A stretch of 64,000 nt of DNA from CAVVAH01 sp963746175. GTDB lineage: Bacteria > Actinomycetota > Actinomycetes > JACCUZ01. Below, in pieces: positions 1 through 9,302 of the stretch. The stretch spans positions 310,001 to 374,000 of the forward strand of contig CAVVAH010000008.1 of the NCBI GenBank assembly GCA_963746175.1. Reading direction: 5' to 3'. The notes under the pieces were generated by a model. The model was not told where the DNA came from and searched no databases. It worked only from the letters and a program-made list of their open reading frames with translations. The translations under genes and the position numbers were made by a program. The stretch's first letter is position 1; the number at the start of each line of letters is the position of its first letter.

Positions 1-66
1 ACGGGCGTGTTTCCCGTTGTATCCCAAAGGAATTTGTCCTCGCGACGAGGTTTGGGAGCCGTGCGG

Positions 67-666
67 TCAGACAGTGGTCGGCAGCCACGACGGTCGGCGA
101 CCCTCGTACGCCGTGATCTCGGACTCGTGGCGCAGGGTCAGGCCGACGTCGTCGAGGCCCTCCATGAGCCGCCAGCGCGTGTAGTCGTCGATGTCGAACG
201 ACGCCGAGTCGCGGGCGTCACCTGCCGTCCACGACACCGTCCGCTCCGCGAGGTCGACGGTGACCGCCACGGACGGGTCGTCCTCGAGCGCCGACCAGAT
301 CCGCTCCACGTCCTTCTGCTCCACCTGGGCGGTGACCAGCCCGCCCTTGCCGGCGTTGCCGCGGAAGATGTCGGCGAACCGCGCCGACACGACCACCCGG
401 AAGCCCCAGTCGCGCAGCGCCCACACGGCGTGCTCGCGGGACGAGCCGGTGCCGAAGTCCGGCCCGGCGACGAGGATCGACGCCCCCTGCGACGACGGAC
501 GGTTGAGGACGAAGTCGGGGTCGTTGCGCCAGGCGGCGAACAGCCCGTCCTCGAAGCCGGTGCGGGCGACCCGCTTGAGGTAGACCGCCGGGATGATCTG
601 GTCGGTGTCGACGTTGCTGCGGCGCAGGGGCACCGCGGTGCCGGTGTGGACGGTGATCGGCTCCAC
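67..666 (-). CDS. leuD: 3-isopropylmalate dehydratase small subunit
   Basis: Small (swivel-domain) subunit of isopropylmalate isomerase, which with LeuC interconverts 2- and 3-isopropylmalate in leucine synthesis. The 199-residue product has the normal length. It shows the NVDTDQIIPA segment near residues 18-27 and GTGSSREHAVWAL near 72-84, both hallmarks of the family. The GTG start lies one base after the leuC stop, so the two are co-transcribed and probably translationally coupled. The gene is intact, unlike leuC just upstream. Function is near certain by family. Confidence 0.97.
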   Translation of the reverse strand: MEPITVHTGTAVPLRRSNVDTDQIIPAVYLKRVARTGFEDGLFAAWRNDPDFVLNRPSSQGASILVAGPDFGTGSSREHAVWALRDWGFRVVVSARFADIFRGNAGKGGLVTAQVEQKDVERIWSALEDDPSVAVTVDLAERTVSWTAGDARDSASFDIDDYTRWRLMEGLDDVGLTLRHESEITAYEGRRPSWLPTTV

Positions 667-667
667 G

Positions 668-2103
668 TCAGCTCCCCTCCTCGACGCCGGCTCCGGCCAG
701 CGGCGGCAGGTCGGCGGGCGAGGACAGGGTGCCGCGCACCGCGGTCGCCGCGGCGACGAGGGGCGACACCAGGTGCGTCCGACCGCCCTTGCCCTGCCGG
801 CCCTCGAAGTTGCGGTTGGACGTCGACGCGCTGCGCTCTCCCGGGGCCAGCTGGTCCGGGTTCATCCCGAGGCACATCGAGCACCCGGCGTGCCGCCAGT
901 CCGCCCCGGCCTCCTTGAAGACGATGTCGAGACCCTCGGCCTCGGCGGCCAGCCGGACCCTCTCGGAGCCCGGCACGACGAGCACCCGCAGCCCGTCGGC
1001 GACCCGCCTCCCCCGCAGCACGTCGGCCGCGGCGCGCAGGTCCTCGATCCGGCCGTTGGTGCACGAGCCCAGGAAGACGGTGTCCACCGCGATCTCGCGC
1101 AACGGCGTGCCGGCGGTCAGTCCCATGTACTCCAGCGCGCGCTCGGCGGCCGCTCGGTCGTGCTCGTCGTCGTACGACGCCGGGTCCGGCACCGATGCCG
1201 AGAGCGGGAGCCCCTGGTCCGGGATTGGTCCCCCACGTCACGAACGGCGCCAGGGAGGACGCGTCGATGACGACCTCCTTGTCGAAGGTCGCGTCGTCGT
1301 CGGTGCGCAGGTCCCGCCAGGCTGGCGACGGCGTCCTCCCAGTCAGCACCCTTCGGAGCGCGCGGCCGGCCCTCGAGGTAGGTGAGCGTGGTCTGGTCCG
1401 GCGCCACCATCCCGGCGCGGGCCCCGGCCTCGATCGACATGTTGCACACGGTCATCCGCGCCTCGATCGAGAGACTGCGGATCGCCTCGCCGCGGTACTC
1501 GATGACGTAGCCCTGACCACCTCCGGTGCCGATCTCGGCGATCACCGCGAGGATCAGGTCCTTCGCGGTGACGCCCGCCGGCAGCGCGCCGTCGATGGTG
1601 ACCGCCATGGTCTTGAACGGCGTCAGCGGCAGCGTCTGGGTGGCGAGCACGTGCTCGACCTCGCTGGTGCCGATGCCGAACGCGAGCGCTCCGAAGGCCC
1701 CGTGGGTCGAGGTGTGCGAGTCCCCGCAGACGACCGTCATCCCCGGCTGCGTCAGGCCGAGCTGCGGGCCGACCACGTGCACGATGCCCTGGTCGCGGTC
1801 GCCGAGGCGGTGCAGCGGGACGCCGAACTCCGCGCAGTTGGCCCGCAGGGCGTCGACCTGGATCCGGGACACCGGGTCGGCGATCGGCTGGTCGATGTCC
1901 TCCGTCGGGACGTTGTGGTCCTCCGTCGCGAGGGTGAGGTCGGTGCGCCTGACGGGGCGCCCCGCGACCCGCAGGCCGTCGAAGGCCTGCGGGCTGGTGA
2001 CCTCGTGCACCAGGTGCAGGTCGATGTACAGCAGGTCCGGCTCACCCTCGGCGCGATGGACGACGTGGGACTCCCAGACCTTCTCGGCCAGCGTGCGCGG
2101 CAC
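668..2103 (-). CDS. leuC: 3-isopropylmalate dehydratase large subunit, read with two single-base shifts
   Basis: Aconitase-family subunit that carries the 4Fe-4S cluster. The GTG start (VPRTLAEKVWESHVVH) follows a GGGGAG ribosome site. The family sequence continues in three successive frames. After ...DWEDAVAS it resumes as WRDLRTDDDATFDKEVV, which needs one base removed near 1319-1322. After ...WGTNPG it resumes as QGLPLSASVPDPASYDDEH, which needs one base removed near 1216-1220. The cluster cysteines are present downstream (FLGSCTNGR and CSMCLGMNPD). Removing both extra bases gives an exact 477-codon ORF, the usual LeuC size. Both shifts look like insertion errors rather than decay, since leuD downstream is intact. 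Expression is probably set by the NdgR-type regulator encoded divergently. Confidence 0.9.
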
Positions 2104-2115
2104 GGTTTCTCCCCT

Positions 2116-2164
2116 TGAGACGGCGATCGACTTGCGTCTCGACGCTTGAGACGGCAGTATCGGT
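2116..2164. promoter_or_regulatory. Putative NdgR/LtbR operator region between leuC and ndgR
   Basis: The 63-bp divergent gap holds TGAGACGGCAGTATCGGT at 2147-2164, a shortened copy starting TGAGACGGC at 2116, and an inverted pair CGTCTC (2135-2140) / GAGACG (2148-2153). The 18-mer recurs at 11420-11437 upstream of cimA with one mismatch. IclR-type NdgR/LtbR proteins are known to control leuCD from this position. That this is the bound sequence is inferred. Confidence 0.65.
2132..2160 (+). promoter_or_regulatory. Predicted leaderless promoter of ndgR
   Basis: TTGCGT (2132-2137) and CAGTAT (2155-2160) are separated by 17 bp. The predicted transcription start falls at about 2167, on the ATG itself, which fits a leaderless mRNA and explains the absence of a ribosome site. 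The -10 element lies inside the repeated TGAGACGGC motif, which suggests autoregulation. Confidence 0.5.
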
Positions 2165-2166
2165 AC

Positions 2167-2988
2167 ATGGACAACTCTAGCGGAGTCGGCGTCCTGGACA
2201 AGGCCGCCATCGTTCTGGGTGCCCTCGAAGCAGGCCCCGCCAGCCTGGCCTCCCTGGTGGCCGCCACCGGTCTCGCGCGGCCCACCGCGCACCGGCTGGC
2301 CACGGCGCTGGAGCACCACCGCCTGGTCGCCCGCGACCTGCAGGGCCGGTTCGTCCTCGGCCCGCGGCTGCGCGAGCTCGCGACCGCCGCCGGCGAGGAC
2401 CGGCTGCTCGAGGCGGCCAACCCGGTGCTGGCCCGGCTGCGCGACATCACCGGCGAGAGCGCGCAGCTCTACCGCCGCCAGGGCGACAGCCGGGTGTGCG
2501 TCGCCGGCGCCGAGCGGCTCACGGGACTCCGCGACACGGTGCCCGTGGGAGCCACCCTCACCATGAAGGCCGGCTCCGCGGCCCAGATCCTGCTCGCCTG
2601 GGAGGAGCCCGACCGGCTGCACCGGGGCCTGCGCGAGGCGAAGTTCACCGCCACCCAGCTGTCCGCCGTACGCCGGCGCGGCTGGGCGCAGAGCGTCGGC
2701 GAGCGCGAGCCCGGCGTGGCCTCCGTGTCGGCCCCGGTCCGCGGACCGGGCGGCCGGATCGTCGCCGCCGTCTCGGTGTCCGGCCCCATCGAGCGGCTCA
2801 GCCGCCAGCCCGGCCGGTTGCACGCGCAGATCGTCTGCGCCGCCGCGGCCAAGCTCAGCGAGGTGCTGCAGCACCAGCAGGCGCAGCAGCAGGCACAGGC
2901 CGCCGCGGCTGCGGGGGCCAGCCCGGACGGCAAGCCGGCCGCGTCACCGGGGACGGCGCCGGGGCGGGCGACCGCCGCGCGGGCCTGA
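2167..2988 (+). CDS. ndgR: IclR-family regulator of leucine biosynthesis (NdgR/LtbR type)
   Basis: An IclR-family DNA-binding regulator of 273 residues. The N-terminal winged helix covers about residues 8-65 (LASLVAATGLARPTAHRLATAL) and is followed by the IclR effector domain. The C-terminus is a Gln/Ala-rich tail (HQQAQQQAQAAAAAGA). I chose ATG 2167, which sits at the predicted transcription start and begins MDNSSGVGVLDKA; an upstream GTG at 2146 is unlikely because it falls within promoter elements. Divergent orientation to leuCD is the conserved arrangement of Streptomyces NdgR and Corynebacterium LtbR, which act on leu genes. The specific regulon here is inferred. Confidence 0.9.
   Translation: MDNSSGVGVLDKAAIVLGALEAGPASLASLVAATGLARPTAHRLATALEHHRLVARDLQGRFVLGPRLRELATAAGEDRLLEAANPVLARLRDITGESAQLYRRQGDSRVCVAGAERLTGLRDTVPVGATLTMKAGSAAQILLAWEEPDRLHRGLREAKFTATQLSAVRRRGWAQSVGEREPGVASVSAPVRGPGGRIVAAVSVSGPIERLSRQPGRLHAQIVCAAAAKLSEVLQHQQAQQQAQAAAAAGASPDGKPAASPGTAPGRATAARA
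2174..2201 (-). promoter_or_regulatory. Predicted leuCD promoter
   Basis: On the minus strand TTGTCC (2201-2196) and TAGAGT (2179-2174) are 16 bp apart and lie within the first codons of ndgR. The resulting leuC leader would run through both copies of the putative operator, so regulator binding there could block transcription in both directions. Confidence 0.45.
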
Positions 2989-3039
2989 CCGGGCGCGCTC
3001 AGGGAGCAGAGCTGCCCTGGTGCACGTCCGGGAGGACCG

Positions 3040-3300
3040 TCAGTGCGGGTCTCCGTCGGGCCGGCTCGCGGCCAGCCGGCTCTGGCCGCTCTCGGTGAGG
3101 ATCACGTCGTGCACCTCACCGCGGTGCACGGTGAGATCGGCCGCGGCGACCTGGCCCTGGGACACCAGGCGGTCCAGTGCGGTGGCGACGTCACCCGCCT
3201 CGATGCCGGGATAGGCCTGCGCGATCCCGGCGACGTGCACGCACGCCTCGCGCTCGACCGCACGCAGCACCTCGAGCTCGACCTCGTCCTGGACGGCCAC
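3040..3300 (-). CDS. Small winged-helix-like conserved protein
   Basis: An 86-residue acidic protein (MAVQDEVELEVLRAVEREACVHVAG at the start, read here only in part) with a helix-rich N-terminal half. The middle resembles the recognition-helix region of a winged helix (GDVATALDRLVSQGQV), followed by a short beta wing (DVILTESGQSRL). An AGGGG ribosome site lies 8 bp before the GTG start. No effector domain is present. It could be a stand-alone DNA-binding protein, but no partner or target is visible and I do not recognise the family. Confidence 0.6.
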   Translation of the reverse strand: MAVQDEVELEVLRAVEREACVHVAGIAQAYPGIEAGDVATALDRLVSQGQVAAADLTVHRGEVHDVILTESGQSRLAASRPDGDPH

Positions 3301-3397
3301 GTCGCACCCCTTTCGTGGGTCGCTCCTACGCTAGGCCGACGTGCCGACCCGCGCACGACGCGTCGGCACGTCGGCACGTCGGCCGACTGTCGCGCTC

Positions 3398-4390
3398 TCA
3401 GCCGGCTCGGCCGGCTGCCGCTGGGTGCCGAGACGGCTCCGCCGGCACCGTCGCGGTCCGCCGACGGCGCCGCAGTCGCACGACGGCGAGGAGCACGACG
3501 GCCAGCAGCACCGCTGCCGCCGCGACGACCACCCAGGGGGCGACGACGAGGACCCGCCCTTCGTACACGACCTGTTTGGTCGACGACTGGTCCGCGGTCG
3601 GCCAGACGATCTGGCCGCGCACCCGGACGAACCCGATCGGCCAGGCCGGTCGCGCGGTGACGACCAGGGACCTCCTGGTGCCGACCGGGGCCAGGGAGGA
3701 GTCGATCCGCTGCTGGTCGGGCACCGACCCGCCCGGCCACGAGGTGATGTCGGTCTCGCCCCAGAACCGGACCGACGAGTGCCCGGCGTTGGCGACCTGG
3801 ACGGTTCCCTCTGCCTGGCGGCCGAGGTGGAAGCCGGGAATCTGCAACGCGACGCGGAGCCGGGCCTGACGCGGCCCCGGGACATCGAGCGTGACGAAGG
3901 AGCCGATCTGGTTGATGACCGCGACCTGGCCCGGAGCGCTGGCGACCGGACTGACCAGGAAGCCGACGAAGTGCAGGTCCGAGCCGATGTCGGCCGGCAC
4001 CTGGACCGAGATGACGACGTCGGCGTACGCCCGGGCCGGCAGCGTGACCGTGGACGGCGTGAAGGTGACCCGACTGCCCCAGACCGGGTCGGCGCCGGTG
4101 CCGACGGTCACCTCGCCGTTGTCGCCGAGACGGATCTGGCGTTGGGAGATGGTCGCGCTCACCGGCTGGTTGCCGGGGTTGACGACCCGGATCGGGATGC
4201 GCTGGGTCTCCCCCTTGGGAGCCGGCGCCGGCTCCGGGGGCACCGAGACCGCGAGTCCTCGCGGTGCCGGTCCGGTGGCCGCCAGGGCGGCGGCCGGACC
4301 GACGACGGCCATCGCCAGCCCCGCCGCGACGACCGCGAGCCAGCGCCGCTGCCTGCGGGCCCGAGAGTCGGCCTTGTCCTGGCAGCTCAT
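3398..4390 (-). CDS. DUF916-like / WxL-associated membrane-anchored protein
   Basis: A 330-residue exported protein. The signal peptide covers about residues 14-38 (WLAVVAAGLAMAVVGPAAALA), followed by an Ig-like region (GETQRIPIRVVNPGNQPVSA) typical of DUF916 proteins. Near the end come a transmembrane helix (VVVAAAAVLLAVVLLAVV) and an Arg-rich cytoplasmic stop (RLRRRRR). I chose ATG 4390 because it places the signal peptide at the N-terminus; the longer frame runs into the upstream gene. It starts 25 bp after the WxL-like gene and is probably in one operon with it. In Firmicutes, DUF916 proteins partner WxL surface proteins; that role here is by analogy. Confidence 0.75.
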   Translation of the reverse strand: MSCQDKADSRARRQRRWLAVVAAGLAMAVVGPAAALAATGPAPRGLAVSVPPEPAPAPKGETQRIPIRVVNPGNQPVSATISQRQIRLGDNGEVTVGTGADPVWGSRVTFTPSTVTLPARAYADVVISVQVPADIGSDLHFVGFLVSPVASAPGQVAVINQIGSFVTLDVPGPRQARLRVALQIPGFHLGRQAEGTVQVANAGHSSVRFWGETDITSWPGGSVPDQQRIDSSLAPVGTRRSLVVTARPAWPIGFVRVRGQIVWPTADQSSTKQVVYEGRVLVVAPWVVVAAAAVLLAVVLLAVVRLRRRRRTATVPAEPSRHPAAAGRAG

Positions 4391-4415
4391 CGGCTCAGTG
4401 TGTCCTGTCCGGCAC

Positions 4416-5426
4416 TCAGGTGTAGTTAGGCGCCACTGTGTAGGTGATCGTGTCGGTGTAGTCGCCGGTGGGGGCCGAGTAGTCGATGGCCACCCTGTTG
4501 ACGATGCTGATCGTGTCGGCCGTACCACCGGTGGCGTTCGTCCGGCTGGCGACCTGCTCACCGGCCGCGGTGTACCCGGCGTACTTCGACGAGGCGAAGG
4601 CCGCGTCGGCGGTGGCGCCGGTGGTGGTCACGGTGTAGCCGAACTTGTTGGGCCCCGGCCACGCCAGCGAGGCCGCCTTGCCCGCCGAGACCTTGGCGAT
4701 CGTCGGGTTCCCCGCCGAGGAGCTCTGCAGGCCGGTCGCGCTGTCGGCCACGGTCAGGGTGTAGCCGGAGTTGGCGTTGGTCTGGACGGAGAGCCCGACG
4801 GTCTGGCTCTGGTCGGCCAGGGCCGGCAGCGAGGGGTCCATCGCCAGGGTGAACGCCGTGGTGTCGAGGGTGAACGTCGTGCTCTTGGCGACCGTCACGG
4901 TCACAGCCGTGTTGCTGGCGGCGAGCAGGATCGCGTTCGTGGTTCCCGAGTCGATGGCGCCCGAGGCCGCTGTCTGGGTGGCGACCGCGGTCGTGTAGGA
5001 GCCGGTGGTGCTGCTGTTGGTGAGTCCGGCGAGCTCGATGTAGATCGGGACGTTTGCGGCCACCGCCACGGGCGTCGTCACCGTGTACGTGATGACCTGA
5101 TTCACCCGTGCGACCGTTCCCGCGGGGACGCCGTAGTTCTTGACGATCGTCGGGACCCCCGCGAGCCCAGCGCCCGAGACGGTGAAGACGATCTTGCCGA
5201 TGGTCCCGGCACTCGCGGTCTTGAACGAGTACGAGTAGGTCACGTTCGCCGCACTGACCTGGTTGTTGGACACCGTCCAGCTGACGTTGGTCAGCGCTGC
5301 CGCGTTGGCGGCCGGAGCAGCCAGCACCGAGGCCGACATGGCCAGGGCGGCAGCGAGCAGCACAGCGGGACCGCGCCGGAAGCGGGCCGGGCCGGGCTTC
5401 CCGGGGCGTGGGAAGCATGCGTTCAT
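4416..5426 (-). CDS. WxL-like secreted surface protein
   Basis: A 336-residue secreted protein with a clear signal peptide (RRGPAVLLAAALAMSASV, cleavage near PAANAA). The mature part is rich in Thr, Ser, Ala and Val and almost free of charge. It ends in a beta-rich module closing with GDYTDTITYTVAPNYT, the style of ending seen in actinobacterial WxL-like cell-wall domains. GAGGAC lies about 7 bp before ATG 5426. No LPXTG motif or membrane anchor is present, so attachment would be non-covalent. The DUF916-like gene follows at 25 bp. Ligand and role are unknown. Confidence 0.7.
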   Translation of the reverse strand: MNACFPRPGKPGPARFRRGPAVLLAAALAMSASVLAAPAANAAALTNVSWTVSNNQVSAANVTYSYSFKTASAGTIGKIVFTVSGAGLAGVPTIVKNYGVPAGTVARVNQVITYTVTTPVAVAANVPIYIELAGLTNSSTTGSYTTAVATQTAASGAIDSGTTNAILLAASNTAVTVTVAKSTTFTLDTTAFTLAMDPSLPALADQSQTVGLSVQTNANSGYTLTVADSATGLQSSSAGNPTIAKVSAGKAASLAWPGPNKFGYTVTTTGATADAAFASSKYAGYTAAGEQVASRTNATGGTADTISIVNRVAIDYSAPTGDYTDTITYTVAPNYT

Positions 5427-5668
5427 CGGAAGGTCCTCAGGCTGGGCGGAAGGGGGAGGTTCACCGGCAGCATCGGTGCGACGCGCGCCCACCTGTAGGA
5501 GCGACGTCGACGTCGGCGTGAGGTGGGAACGTTCGGAGGAGGTACAAGTGAGACAAAAGCCCTAGGAGAGGGGTCCCAGGGGCCCGTCGGGACGCCCCGC
5601 CGGAGGCACCTCCGGGAGGGCGGGCGGCCAGGTCGCGTCCTGCGGCCCGGCAGGAGGTGGTGGATGAC

Positions 5669-5697
5669 AAAGGCCCAGGTCGTGGACCTGGGCCTTT
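5669..5697 (-). terminator. Perfect hairpin terminator after the tRNA pair
   Basis: AAAGGCCCAGGTC (5669-5681) and GACCTGGGCCTTT (5685-5697) form a 13-bp perfect stem with a 3-nt loop. It sits 5 bp beyond the 3' end of tRNA-Glu. The arms end in A/T triplets on both sides, so it could act in either direction. Confidence 0.8.
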
Positions 5698-5702
5698 GCT
5701 GG

Positions 5703-5775
5703 TAGCCCCGACGGGATTCGAACCCGCGCTACCGCCTTGAGAGGGCGGCGTGCTAGGCCGCTACACAACGGGGCC
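5703..5775 (-). tRNA. tRNA-Glu (anticodon CTC)
   Basis: A 73-nt cloverleaf. The acceptor GGCCCCG pairs with CGGGGCT, followed by discriminator A. The anticodon arm GCCGCC-CTCTCAA-GGCGG presents CTC, and the T arm is GCGGG-TTCGAAT-CCCGT. CCA is not encoded. It lies with tRNA-Gln downstream of gltX, whose product charges it. Confidence 0.95.
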
Positions 5776-5854
5776 ACGATGGATGCGCTGCGACCCTGTC
5801 AGGGCCGTTCACGCGAGCAGGAACTCTACCGGAGTGCTCCGCAGACCTGCCGAG

Positions 5855-5926
5855 CTGGGGTACCTGGACTCGAACCAAGACTAACTGAACCAGAATCAGT
5901 CGGGCTGCCAATTACCCCATACCCCA
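5855..5926 (-). tRNA. tRNA-Gln (anticodon CTG)
   Basis: A 72-nt cloverleaf with acceptor TGGGGTA / TACCCCA, discriminator G, anticodon arm ACTGA-TTCTGGT-TCAGT (CTG) and T arm with TTCGAGT. The first bases overlap the 3' end of the CPBP reading frame on the same strand. With gltX and gatCAB in the window, it is probably charged with Glu and then amidated. Confidence 0.95.
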
Positions 5927-6945
5927 TGGGCTTGCGTCGTCCCCCGCTGGCGACGGGGTGGACGGGCGCCGCTCAGAATAGCCGACCGGCGGCGCAGGGG
6001 ACAAAACCCGCAAGCGCTGCGGCGCCCATCGCCGGGCCAGCCGCTCCGCCACTGCGGCGAAGGCGAGCATCGACACGACGTCGAGGACGGCGAACTGCCA
6101 CTCGAGCGACGACAGCGAGAGGGAGTCGGACAGCGTCCCCGCGACCGCCCCGGCGCCGAGGCTGACCAGGTTGTTCGCGGCGTGCAGCGCGACGGACGCC
6201 TCGAGCCCGCCGGTCCGCCAGGCCAGCCAGGAGGCCACCAGGCCGAAGGCGAAGCGGTCGGTGAACAACCACGGGTCCTGCGCGCCGTGCGCGAGCGCGA
6301 AGAGCGTCGCGCTGACGATGGCGCCGGCAGCGATGCCCACCTCGGTCGGCGGGCCCAGGACGCCACAGCCTGCGTGAGGTAGCCGCGGAAGCCGACCTCC
6401 TCCGCCATCGACTGCAGCGGCGTCGTGAGCAGGATCACCGCCAGGGTCGCCACCAGCGCGGTCGTCGTCGGGGTCGTGCGCGTCCAGCGAGGTGTCGGTC
6501 GGGAGCAGGAAGGACAGCGCGTAAGGAGACCACGACGACGGCGACCGCGACGAGGAAGAACCGCCACAGCAGTCCCCAGCGCGGCCGCCCGGTCACCGAC
6601 GCCAGCCAGCCGATCCGCTCCCCGTGCACCACGAGGACCGCCAGCACGGCGGCCGGCACGATCGTGAGGATCACCAGGTTGTTGGCGAGCAGGCCCTGCC
6701 AGGTGCCCGGGATCCAGGGCGTCCTCGGTGCGCTGCTCGACCGGTCCCGACCCCACGAGCAGCGTCGCGACCAGCACGATGATCACCGAGGCGACCGTCA
6801 CGACGCCGGCCGCGAGCAGCAGCCCGAGCACCGGCCGCCACCAGCGCGCGCGGGGGGTGCTGAGCAGCCGCGGGTGCGGGTCCGCGCCCAGCGCTGGCAG
6901 CGTCGGGGGCGGCCACTCGCCGTACGCCGGGCCCGGCTCGCTCAC
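5912..6945 (-). CDS. CPBP-family intramembrane metalloprotease, split by several single-base shifts
   Basis: A polytopic membrane protein of the CPBP/Abi family. The three family motifs are all readable: EEVGFRGYL (EExxxR), LFALAHG (FxxxH) and LHAANNL (HxxxN). Getting from the GTG start (VSEPGPAYGEWPPPTLP) to the third motif requires frame changes near 6717-6721 (after RTEDA, resuming WIPGTWQGLLANN), near 6525-6530, near 6490-6520 and near 6345-6370. The net excess is two bases, leaving 343 codons. The start lies 8 bp after the gltX stop, so it is co-transcribed. The last codons overlap tRNA-Gln by 15 bp, which may reflect another uncorrected shift. The substrate is unknown. Confidence 0.75.
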
Positions 6946-6952
6946 ACCGTGC

Positions 6953-8439
6953 CTACTCGTCCGCGATCGCGAGCGCGGCGCGCAGCCGGTCCAGCGACCG
7001 GTCGCGGCCGAGCAGCTCCATCGACTGGAACAGCGGCGGTGAGACCCGGCGGCCCGTGACGGCGACCCGGACCGCACCGAACGCCACCTTCGGCTTCAGG
7101 CCGAGACCCTCGACCAAGGCAGCCCGCAGGGCGGCCTCGATCTCCTCGTAGCCCCAGGACGGCAGGTCGGACAGCGCGGCGATCGCGGCCTCGAGTGCCG
7201 GCCGCGCGTCCGGACCGAGCAACTTCGCGGCGTCGTCCTGGTCGACCCGGAACTCGGTGTCGTCCACGAGCAGGAAGCCGAGCATCGACTCGGCCTCGGA
7301 GAGCACCTGCATCCGTTCGTTCACCAGGGGTGTGGCGGCGAGCACCAGCGCGACCTGCTCCTCGGTCGGCTCGGCCGGCAGCGCACCCACCCGCACCAGG
7401 TGCTCGGTGATCCGGCCGGCGAGGTCGGGTACCGACAGCTGACGGAGGTAGTGACCGTTGAGCCAGCCGAGCTTGTCGAGGTCGAACACCGGGCCGACGG
7501 TGTTGACGCGGGCCCAGTCGAAGTCCCGGACCATGTCGTCGAAGGTGAAGATCTCCGCGCCGTCGGGCTGCGAGTAGCCCATCAGGGCGAGGAAGTTGCG
7601 CAGCGCCTCGGGCAGGTAGCCCTGCTCCTGGAACCACAGCAGCCGGGCAGCCGGGTTCTTGCGCTTGGAGATCTTCGACTTGTCGGTGTTGCGCAGCAGC
7701 GGCATGTGCGCGAACTTCGGGCGCTCCCAGCCGAGCCAGTCGTAGAGCAGCACGTGCTTGGGGGTCGAGGAGATCCACTCCTCGCCGCGGACGACGTGCG
7801 TGATGCCCATCTCGTGGTCGTCGACGACGTTGGCCAGGTGGTAGGTCGGGAAGCCGTCGGCCTTGACGATGACCTGGTCGTCGGGACGGGGCGCCTTCAC
7901 CTCGCCGCGGATGACGTCGTCGAAGACCAGCGGTGCGTCGTCCGGGATCAGCATCCGCACGACCGGCTGGTCGCTGAAGCCGTCGAGCTGCGCGCGCTCG
8001 TCACGTGTCTTGCCGACGCACATGCGGTCGTAGCCCGTCGGCAGCTTGGCCTTCTGCTGCTCCTCGCGCATCTGCGCCAGCCGCTCCGTCGAGCACCAGC
8101 AGTGGTAGGCGTGGCCGCTCGCGAGCAGCCGGTCGACGTGCTGCGTGTAGGTCGCCGACCGCTCGGACTGCCGGTACGGCGCGTAGGGACCGCCCTTGTC
8201 GGGGCCCTCGTCCCAGTCGAGGCCGAGCCAGTCGCAGGGTGTCGAAGATCTGCTGCTCGCTGGACTCGACGTAGCGCGCCCGGTCGGTGTCCTCGATGCG
8301 CAGCAGGAACTGGCCGCCCTGCTGCCGCGCGAACGCCAGGTTGAAGAGCGACATGTAGGCCGTGCCGACGTGCGGGTCACCGGTCGGCGACGGCGCGACA
8401 CGGACCCGCACCGGGCACGGATGCAGCGGTGTCAGCCAC
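6953..8439 (-). CDS. gltX: Glutamate-tRNA ligase, read with two single-base shifts
   Basis: Class I aminoacyl-tRNA synthetase. It has the HIGH-type motif (APSPTGDPHVGTA), a KMSKS-type motif (KISKRKNPA) and the C-terminal anticodon-binding region. The ATP site and catalytic region join at EQQIFDTLR|WLGLDWDEGPDK, which needs one base removed near 8231-8235. The natural start is probably GTG 8439 (VADTAASVP), overlapping the stop of the upstream hydrolase; this needs a second extra base removed at 8413-8415. The corrected length is 494 residues, normal for GltX. The gene is essential in bacteria without another Glu-tRNA synthetase, so the shifts are very likely technical. Charging of tRNA-Gln as well is inferred from gatCAB. 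Confidence 0.93.
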
Positions 8440-9230
8440 GGGCCACCACCCGGTTCGTCAGCGTGCCGACCTGTTCGATGGTCACCGACACCTCGTCGCC
8501 GACGGCCAGCGGCCCGACGCCGGCTGGCGTACCGGTGAGGATGACGTCACCCGGCAGCAGCGTCATGGCCATGGCTCACATGGGCGACGAGCTCGTCGAC
8601 ACCGCGCACCATCTGGGCGGTGCGGCCGGACTGCTTGAGGTCGCCGTTGACGGTCGTGGTGATCGCGAGGTCCGACGGGTCGACATCGGTGGCGACCCAT
8701 GGGCCGATCGGGCAGAACGTGTCGAAGCCCTTGGCCCGCCCCCACTGCTTCTCGGTGCGCTGCAGGTCGCGCGCCGTCACGTCGTTGGCGCAGGTGAAGC
8801 CGAGGACGACGTCGCGCACCCGCTCGGCCGGCACCTCGCGGCACAGGCGGGCGATGACGACTGCGAGCTCCCCCTCGTACGACACCTCCGCGGAGACGCC
8901 GACCGGGTACTGCACGGCCTCGTTCGGGCCGATCACCGACGTGGACGGCTTGAGGAAGACCACGGGTGGCTCGGTCGACGGGTCGGCCGTGCCGCCCATC
9001 TCGCGCGCGTGCTCGGCGTAGTTGCGGCCCACCGCGACGACCTTGCTCGGCAGCACCGGTGCGAGCAGCCGGACGTCGGCGAGCGGGACCGGGTCGCCCA
9101 CGACCTGGAACGGCGCGAACGGGTGCCCGTCGATCCGCCGGATCGTCAGCGCGTCGCCAGCACCGTCGGCATCGCCCTCGACGACGCCGAACGCCGCTCC
9201 GTCTCCTGTGGTGAACCTCGCGATGCGCAC
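8432..9230 (-). CDS. Fumarylacetoacetate hydrolase-family protein, one single-base shift
   Basis: A FAH-fold enzyme acting on a 2-oxo acid or acylpyruvate-type substrate. Visible features are VAVGRNYAEHAREMG near residues 70-85, FLKPSTSVIGPNEA, and metal-binding acidic residues in VSYEGELAVVIARL, then TCANDVTARDLQR. The frame breaks after VAHVS near 8570-8573; removing one base resumes QAMTLLPGDVILTGTPAGVG, the conserved family ending, and gives 265 codons. Its stop overlaps the inferred gltX start. The same neighbour pair (Rv2993c-gltX) occurs in mycobacteria. The true substrate is not evident. Confidence 0.88.
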
Positions 9231-9302
9231 CCCTGGAGGCTACTGACGGCCAGCTGCCGCGCACTCAGGCGGTCGTGCCCCCCGGGCTGACATGCTGCCG
9301 CC

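Noticed and set aside
1..66. Possible gene end or RNA at the left edge
   Set aside because: No open frame, tRNA shape or terminator could be supported in 66 bp.
668..2103. leuC as a true pseudogene
   Set aside because: All key residues persist, both shifts are single extra bases, and similar shifts hit gltX nearby.
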